From Bradyrhizobium quebecense (GTDB taxonomy: Bacteria; Pseudomonadota; Alphaproteobacteria; Rhizobiales; Xanthobacteraceae): a stretch of DNA of 64,000 bases. The DNA lies in NCBI RefSeq assembly GCF_013373795.3, contig NZ_CP088022.1, forward strand, positions 5,456,001-5,520,000. Direction: 5' to 3'. Both the position numbers and the translations under genes were made by a program. Shown one piece after another: positions 59,182-64,000 of the stretch (position 1 is its first letter; the number at the start of each line of letters is the position of its first letter). The notes below the pieces were generated by a model, which saw nothing but the letters and a program-made list of their open reading frames with translations, did no database searches and had not been told where the DNA came from.

Positions 59182-60174
59182 GACGATGAGCCGGTCGACC
59201 GGCAGCCGGAAATGCCGCGGTTTCAGCGGTTTGGAGGGCCAGCCGATGCGGAACACGTTGACGAGGCGCAGATCGGTGCCGATCTTGCCGAGCTTGCGCA
59301 GCCGGTCGTTGAAGTCAGGGTGATCGGCCAGCGCCGAGATCGGGCACGCCGCGAGCCCGGTGCGATCGACCTCCAGCCAGCTGCGGTAGAAATGCCGCCC
59401 CGTCGTGAGTGGATCCTCACCGACCGGACGACAGAACAGGACGATCGCCGCGGCCGAGGCGGTCTTGGCGCTGTCTGACAGCAGCGATGCGGCGAGGCCG
59501 AGACGATCGAGCGGCTTGAACAGACCGCCGAGCACGTAGCGCGCGGCGGTGGCCTCGACCGCATTCATGGCAAGCGCATCGCGATTGAGACCATCCAGCA
59601 GATAGTGCGGATGGCTGGGCGACAGCCGCATCCATTCGAGCAGTTCGGCCCGATAGTCGTCGCCGCGGACAAAGGAGAACTCGGCCTGGTCGGCCCAGCC
59701 GGCGATATCGGCAATCGTCCGGCGATCCCCAATGCAGATCAAATCGTCGCGCGCGACGGCAAGCTGCACCAGCGGCGCGGCCTGATCCGGCGACGGCGCG
59801 AACTTGCCGCGCCACGTCATCCGGTGCGCCACATGACCGGCCAACGGATCGGGCAAGACACCTTGCCTGACCGCAAAACTGCAGAGTGCGGCAAATTGCG
59901 GCGACAGCGGTTGCTCGATCGTGGTCATCGCCGTGATGGCGAGGCCGCGGCGGTTGAGAGCAAGGCTCATGCCCTCCAGCGCTGCGCCGTGCGACACAAG
60001 CACGTCGTGTCCGGCGGGATCCGCGACCGGCGCGCGGACCCAGGTCGCATCGACCAGCGCCAGCCGCCCGTCGCCAAGCAGGCGCCAGCGGGTCGGCTGG
60101 ATGTTGTGGACGCTCGGCGCCAGCCGCGCCTCCGCGACCAGCTCGCGCAGCAAATCCGGCGTCAGCTCGCTCAT
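59179..60174 (-). CDS. Acg-type nitroreductase-family protein
   Basis: A 331-residue FMN-dependent nitroreductase-fold protein of the long, duplicated Acg type: LAPSVHNIQPTRWRLLGDGR (FMN phosphate-binding start), GHDVLVSHGAALEGMSLALN, HRMTWRGKFAP, GRHFYRSWLEVDRTGLAACP and the end VFRIGWPSKPLKPRHFRLPV. Its start (ATG 60174) overlaps the stop of the acetyltransferase-like gene (ATGA). It is the last gene of a five-gene translationally coupled operon with a ThiF/E1-like enzyme. Nitroreductase folds serve as dehydrogenases on peptides in azole-forming systems, a possible parallel. Confidence 0.82.
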   Translation of the reverse strand: MSELTPDLLRELVAEARLAPSVHNIQPTRWRLLGDGRLALVDATWVRAPVADPAGHDVLVSHGAALEGMSLALNRRGLAITAMTTIEQPLSPQFAALCSFAVRQGVLPDPLAGHVAHRMTWRGKFAPSPDQAAPLVQLAVARDDLICIGDRRTIADIAGWADQAEFSFVRGDDYRAELLEWMRLSPSHPHYLLDGLNRDALAMNAVEATAARYVLGGLFKPLDRLGLAASLLSDSAKTASAAAIVLFCRPVGEDPLTTGRHFYRSWLEVDRTGLAACPISALADHPDFNDRLRKLGKIGTDLRLVNVFRIGWPSKPLKPRHFRLPVDRLIV

Positions 60175-61292
60175 GGCGCGGCCAGCCGCTTGGTGAACAG
60201 ATGCAGCCGCTGCAGCGGCGTGGCGCCGGCCTTTTCGACCTGGCGCAGCGACGGCGCGTTGATGTCGGCGATCCAGGTGCCGCCGAGCGTACGATAGCCG
60301 GCCTCCTGCAACGCCAGCGCGGTGCGGTAGAGCATGGCGCCGTTGAGGCCGCGATTGTGCAGGTCGCGGCAAACCGACTGATAGATCAGCACCGCGCGGG
60401 TGTTCATCATGCGGTGCTGCACGAATCTGAACGGCGCTGATAACCCGACCCGGCCGCCGATCGCCTTGATCAGCGGGTTGAGATCGGGGATCGCGATGAT
60501 CGCGCCTGCTGGGCGGCCGCGGTGATAGACCACGGTCGAAATCCGCTTGTCGATGATCCACATCATGTCGCCGGCCTGAAACAGATATTCGGCCGCGGTC
60601 GGCGGCACGAACATCGGGTTGTCGGCGAAGCCGTCGTTCAGGATCAGCCGCGCATCCTCCAGCCGCACCTTGAAAGCGGAGCGCTTGATGGGCTGCCAGA
60701 CGAACTCCGGATCGGTGAGCACCGCGCGCTGCTTGTCGCCGAGCAATTGCTCTGGCTTGCCGCCGTCGAGCGCGATCTCAAACGTCGTCATCGGGAAAGT
60801 CGCCGCATAGCCGGCGCGTTCGAGGTGGCGTGCGATATGCGGCGGCGACCACATCATGTCGGTGAACGGCGCATGGTCGAACCCGTCGGTCATCACGCCG
60901 ATCTGCTGCATCGCCGTGAGATTGAAATTGCCGGCGATGCGGCTCATGCCGCGCGCGGCCAGCCACTGCTCGGCGGTGCCGAGCAGCGCATCGGCGACAT
61001 CGGGCTCGTCGACACAGTCGAAGAAGCCGAACGCGCCGTGGCGCGTGCCGTGCTTGCGGTTGGAGGCATCGTGGATCGAGGCGGCGATGCGGCCGACCGG
61101 GCGGCCGTCGCGATGCGCCGAGAACAGCGCATAGCGGCCATGGCCTTCGGTGACGAACGGGTTCTTCGCGGCATCGAACATCCGGTCGAAATCGCTCCAC
61201 AGCGGCGGCACGTAGAGGCTGTCGGGCCCATAGGCATTGAGGGCGGCGTCGAACGCGGCCCTGCGGTCGCCCTCCCGGATATCGAGCGTCAT
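60171..61292 (-). CDS. GNAT-like N-acyltransferase
   Basis: A 373-residue soluble protein resembling YghO/GNAT-like proteins: LYVPPLWSDFDRMFDAAKNP (start block), HRDGRPVGRIAASIHDASNR, HGAFGFFDCVDEPDVADALL, GTAEQWLAARGMSRIAGNFN and FTDMMWSPPHIARHLERAGY form one GNAT unit; MMNTRAVLIYQSVCRDLHNR and YRTLGGTWIADINAPSLRQV suggest a second, partial one. It would transfer an acyl group, substrate unknown. Its start overlaps the membrane-protein stop and its stop overlaps the nitroreductase start, both by ATGA. Confidence 0.75.
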   Translation of the reverse strand: MTLDIREGDRRAAFDAALNAYGPDSLYVPPLWSDFDRMFDAAKNPFVTEGHGRYALFSAHRDGRPVGRIAASIHDASNRKHGTRHGAFGFFDCVDEPDVADALLGTAEQWLAARGMSRIAGNFNLTAMQQIGVMTDGFDHAPFTDMMWSPPHIARHLERAGYAATFPMTTFEIALDGGKPEQLLGDKQRAVLTDPEFVWQPIKRSAFKVRLEDARLILNDGFADNPMFVPPTAAEYLFQAGDMMWIIDKRISTVVYHRGRPAGAIIAIPDLNPLIKAIGGRVGLSAPFRFVQHRMMNTRAVLIYQSVCRDLHNRGLNGAMLYRTALALQEAGYRTLGGTWIADINAPSLRQVEKAGATPLQRLHLFTKRLAAP

Positions 61293-62488
61293 TTGGCCTC
61301 CGGGGTCAGCGCCAGCAGCCGCCGCACCAGCGCCAGCGCGGTTTCGGTGGCTGGATCGGCAGCGGTCACCGGCACGGCGAGCACGATCAGGTCGAGCGGA
61401 TCATGCGCGAGCACGATGACATGGGAGGCGCTGTTCGCGGTCATCAGCGAGACCATGCGCTCGGCCGCGGGGTCGGTCAGCGCCAGTCCCCACGGCGCCT
61501 CGGAGCGGCGCAGCACACGCCTCGTCGACAGGAAGTCGCGGAGCAACGGCGGATCGTAGGGAACCAATTCGTCTTCGCGGAAGCGCCGCGCGCTCTCGAA
61601 GATCGGATGCCGCGCGAGTTCGGCGATCAGCTGCTCCCGCGTTTGCGCCGGCGACGCCGCGACCGAATTGAGCACGCCGGGCTCCTGCGATTCGAACAGC
61701 GCGCGCAGCGCGTCCGTCATCAGCCCGATGGTCAGCACGCCGGCGATGGCGACCGCGACGAACCGGATCATCTGCGCGGCATCGACATCGGGCGCCATGA
61801 AGGCGGCGGCAAGCCCGAGCAGCCCCGAAGAAATCAGCCGCAGCGCCATCATCGCGAGCCCATGCCGCCGCGTCTCGGCGCCGCCGCCCGCGATCAGCAT
61901 CACGGTGACCGTGAGCAGCGCCCCCAGCGCGCCGAGCCGGACCGGAATGTCGGGAAACAGCGTACGGAAATCGGTGAGGATGAACGGGATCACCACCAGC
62001 GCGCCGACCGCCATGCGGCCGATGCTGCGGTTTTCCGAAGCCATCAGCGAGGCGCGATCGCGCGTCGCCAGCAGCAGCGCACAGGCGGCGAAGCCCACCA
62101 GCTGGAACAGCGCCAGCGCGATCGCATAGGGCATCACCAGGCGCTGCAGCCCGAACGTGCCGCCGAGGCCGAGCAGGATGCCGCCCGCAAGCGCCGCGAT
62201 CTTGACCGCGCGCGGCGCGTGGCGGCGCAGGATACCTTCGGTGACGATCAGAGCGCCGAGCGGGATCAGCGAGGCCGGGATCACCGAGAGACGATCGAGC
62301 AGCCAGCTTCCGCTCCACCACGCCAGGCCACGATCGAGGAACAGGGTTGCGATCACGCCGAGCGCGAGCAGCAGGCGGCGGGTCAGCGGGCTCTTGGGAT
62401 CGCGCCGGTAGAACGTCATCATCGCCACCGCGACGCCGATGGCGCCGCAGAGATTGACGATGGAATCGGCGATCACCCCCGAGGTCAT
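61289..62488 (-). CDS. Membrane protein with cytoplasmic C-terminal domain
   Basis: A 399-residue protein. About eight hydrophobic segments fill the first 265 residues (LLLALGVIATLFLD, VIPASLIPLGALIVTEGILR, LPYAIALALFQLVGFAACAL-like, LGALGALLTVTVMLIAGG, FVAVAIAGVLTIGLMTDALR). The last 130 residues are soluble (TREQLIAELARHPIFESARR, FREDELVPYDPPLLRDFLST, SHVIVLAHDPLDLIVLAVPV). I know no characterised family. It is coupled by ATGA to the ThiF-like gene upstream and the acyltransferase gene downstream, so it may anchor or feed the enzymes of this operon. Confidence 0.75.
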   Translation of the reverse strand: MTSGVIADSIVNLCGAIGVAVAMMTFYRRDPKSPLTRRLLLALGVIATLFLDRGLAWWSGSWLLDRLSVIPASLIPLGALIVTEGILRRHAPRAVKIAALAGGILLGLGGTFGLQRLVMPYAIALALFQLVGFAACALLLATRDRASLMASENRSIGRMAVGALVVIPFILTDFRTLFPDIPVRLGALGALLTVTVMLIAGGGAETRRHGLAMMALRLISSGLLGLAAAFMAPDVDAAQMIRFVAVAIAGVLTIGLMTDALRALFESQEPGVLNSVAASPAQTREQLIAELARHPIFESARRFREDELVPYDPPLLRDFLSTRRVLRRSEAPWGLALTDPAAERMVSLMTANSASHVIVLAHDPLDLIVLAVPVTAADPATETALALVRRLLALTPEAK

Positions 62489-63360
62489 GCGACGCCCGTC
62501 AATTGATCGATCGCCCGCCGCACCAGCGGACGCATCAGGGCCGCGACCAGCGCATTGCGCGGCTTCTCGATCGCGGGCCGATGCGGGTTGAGAAACCAGC
62601 CGCGGCAATCGGTGCCGGAGGTGCGGCCCAGAATCAGCGCGACCGCCTCATAGGCCATCAGCATGCCGGTCGAGATCACCATCGGCGCGAACGACATCCG
62701 GCTGCGGCGGCCGGCCGCGACTTCGCCGGCGATCGCGAGGTCGACATAGTTGCGCGACGAGGAATGCAGCATGACGTGCTCGATCTCGGCACGCATCGCG
62801 GCGCGGCGGTCGTCCTCGGTGATGTCGGTCCAGTCCTTGGCCAGCGTGGGAAAGCCGAGGCGCTCCTCGGGTCTGGGATCGTGCGGGCGCACCACGATTA
62901 CCGACGGCAGCGGCGACATGTAGGCGTCGATCACGGTTGCATCGGCGCGCTTGGCGGTCCGGTACAGATGCACGCCGGCGGCGATATCGTCCATGCCGTT
63001 GACGATGACCGGGCAGCGTTCGGCGATCCCGGCGAGCGCACTGGTCCAGTTCTCGCCGAGCACCTCGACCTCGATGGTCGGGTTGATGCGTCTGGCGGCT
63101 TCGGCCGCCACCGCCGCCTTCTCGCGGCCGACCTCGTCGGCGAAGGCGAACACCTGACGATTGAGGTTGGAGACCTCGAAGCGGTCGATGTCGGCGATCA
63201 CGAACTTGCCGACGCCGGCGCGCGCCAGCGCCATGAAGGCCGCGCCGCCCATGCCGCCGACGCCGCACACGAACACCCGCGCCTGGCGCAAGAGCTGCTG
63301 CTCTTGCTCGTCGATGAAGCCGATGTTGCGGCCGGTGAAGGAGTAGTAATCGAAGTTCAT
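62485..63360 (-). CDS. ThiF/E1-like adenylyltransferase
   Basis: A 291-residue E1-superfamily protein. The nucleotide site is complete: VFVCGVGGMGGAAFMALARA (residues 29-48), IADIDRFEVSNLNRQVFAFA (55-74) with the Asp and Asn-x-Asn-Arg motif, Lys81 in VGREKAAV and Asp124 in VNGMDDIAAGVHLY. It lacks the zinc-binding Cys-x-x-Cys pairs and the usual catalytic Cys loop of MoeB/ThiF; only Cys32, Cys116 and Cys252 are present. It should adenylate a carboxylate, but the partner is not coded nearby. Start ATG 63360 overlaps the previous stop; its stop overlaps the next start. Confidence 0.88.
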   Translation of the reverse strand: MNFDYYSFTGRNIGFIDEQEQQLLRQARVFVCGVGGMGGAAFMALARAGVGKFVIADIDRFEVSNLNRQVFAFADEVGREKAAVAAEAARRINPTIEVEVLGENWTSALAGIAERCPVIVNGMDDIAAGVHLYRTAKRADATVIDAYMSPLPSVIVVRPHDPRPEERLGFPTLAKDWTDITEDDRRAAMRAEIEHVMLHSSSRNYVDLAIAGEVAAGRRSRMSFAPMVISTGMLMAYEAVALILGRTSGTDCRGWFLNPHRPAIEKPRNALVAALMRPLVRRAIDQLTGVA

Positions 63361-64000
63361 CGCGCGGCCCCGCTCTCCTGCCTGCGTGGCCGCAGCGTGC
63401 CGAAGGCGCGGGTGTCGTCCATCCAGTAGACCACCGGCAGCACCAGCCGCTGCAATGCCAGCATTGCGGACGCCGCGAGCAGCGCCGGCAGCGAGCCCGG
63501 GGGCACCTCGCTCATCAGGTAGCGGCGCGCGCCGGCAAGATCGACGCGGCCGATCTGCAGCACATCGTCGCCGCGGCCGTAATCGAGCTCGTGCTCGCAA
63601 AATTCGTTGTAGACGGCGTCGCGATGCTTCGGCGCGATCTCGAAGGTCTTCTTCAGCGCATCCGAGCCGCCGGTATAGGCATTGGTGATCACCGAGCGCG
63701 CCTCGTCGAAGCCGGCCTCCTCGCCGACGCCGAACACCGCGCGATGCCTTGCCATGATGCCGCGGGCGAGTTGCAGATGCGCAAAGCTCTGCCGGGCGCC
63801 GGGCAACGGTGACGGGAATACGTCCGAGAAGGTGTCGCTGACCATGCCGACCACCGCCGGCACCTGGGTGACATTGGAGATCCATTTCGGCCGCAGGCCG
63901 TCGCGGGCAAACAGCACCAGCGCGGTCAGGCCATAGAGCACCCAGGACAGCCCCTGCCCGCGCACATCGGGATCGACCATGACGAGGCCGAGATGGGTGA
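63357..64000 (-). CDS. GNAT-family acetyltransferase, C-terminal part (cut by window edge)
   Basis: The frame enters from the right edge as THLGLVMVDPDVRGQGLSWV, a GNAT acetyl-CoA-binding loop (VDPxxRGQGLS), then LYGLTALVLFARDGLRPKWI, NAYTGGSDALKKTFEIAPKH, DELDYGRGDDVLQIG-like segment, and a hydrophobic stretch SLPALLAASAMLALQRLVLP before the stop at 63357. At least the N-terminal part lies outside the window. It is the first visible gene of the coupled operon; its stop overlaps the ThiF-like start. Confidence 0.75.
   Translation of the reverse strand, partial: THLGLVMVDPDVRGQGLSWVLYGLTALVLFARDGLRPKWISNVTQVPAVVGMVSDTFSDVFPSPLPGARQSFAHLQLARGIMARHRAVFGVGEEAGFDEARSVITNAYTGGSDALKKTFEIAPKHRDAVYNEFCEHELDYGRGDDVLQIGRVDLAGARRYLMSEVPPGSLPALLAASAMLALQRLVLPVVYWMDDTRAFGTLRPRRQESGAAR

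Noticed and set aside
1..64000. tRNA, rRNA, riboswitch, prophage and integrative-element attachment sites
   Set aside because: Looked for by eye on both strands; nothing with a convincing tRNA cloverleaf, rRNA block, conserved riboswitch core or integrase was found. A covariance-model scan would be decisive.

Overview
The window is high-GC alphaproteobacterial chromosome. The protein families, the dense dispersed palindromic repeats between genes, and the mix of LysR, IclR and Lrp regulators with ABC, MFS and Bug transport systems suggest Bradyrhizobium or a close relative; this is inference from style, since no rRNA or marker gene is present. No tRNA, rRNA, CRISPR array, prophage or replication origin was seen. 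Layout: (1) 1-3602, the start of a LysR gene divergent from an SDR reductase, pirin and WrbA (a redox/electrophile-stress set), then a DUF5996 gene. (2) 3626-9134, a decaying polysaccharide locus: a BioF2-type acetyltransferase broken by a 13-bp tandem duplication, a JmjC/cupin-like protein, a truncated glycosyltransferase, a GH5 glycanase and a Wzy/O-antigen-ligase-like membrane protein. (3) 9194-15016, two secreted proteins, a small orphan and a very large five-GAF/GGDEF/EAL cyclic-di-GMP protein. (4) 15360-18593, a catabolic operon (Ldh-type dehydrogenase, LLM flavin monooxygenase, FAH hydrolase). (5) 18657-20020, an IS110-family (IS1111-like) element inserted into a dispersed repeat; its 3' non-coding end carries what looks like a bridge (seeker) RNA with matches to both its target and its own circular junction. 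(6) 20285-31062, a serine hydrolase, a LysR gene with two small envelope genes, an Lrp regulator divergent from an indolepyruvate:ferredoxin-oxidoreductase-like giant that carries an in-frame repeat insertion, a MctP-like symporter with a DUF3311 partner, and a frameshifted Bug-type binding protein. (7) 31290-36049, a LysR regulator divergent from an EmrA-like adaptor, followed by an EmrB-like MFS pump; the two pump genes carry copies of the same 48-bp operator-like site. (8) 36266-41899, an apparent operon: SCP2-like protein, alpha/beta hydrolase, GltIJKL-type amino-acid ABC transporter, D-amino-acid transaminase. (9) 42239-58911, assorted enzymes and regulators: GST, IclR, MHS-type MFS, M20 peptidase, LLM monooxygenase, benzoylformate-decarboxylase-like enzyme, 12-TM-like protein, GFA, OYE, ModE-like regulator, ALDH, SDR, a DUF2478-like pseudogene and a zinc ribbon. 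(10) 59179-64000, five genes on the minus strand joined by ATGA stop/start overlaps: acetyltransferase (cut by the window end), ThiF/E1-like adenylyltransferase, membrane protein, a second acetyltransferase-like protein and an Acg-type nitroreductase. The strongest candidates for something undescribed are the guide-RNA-bearing IS (18657-20020) and the ThiF/nitroreductase/acetyltransferase operon (59179-64000). The doubled pump operator, the repeat inside the indolepyruvate oxidoreductase gene and a small leader-like ORF between gltI and gltJ are secondary leads.
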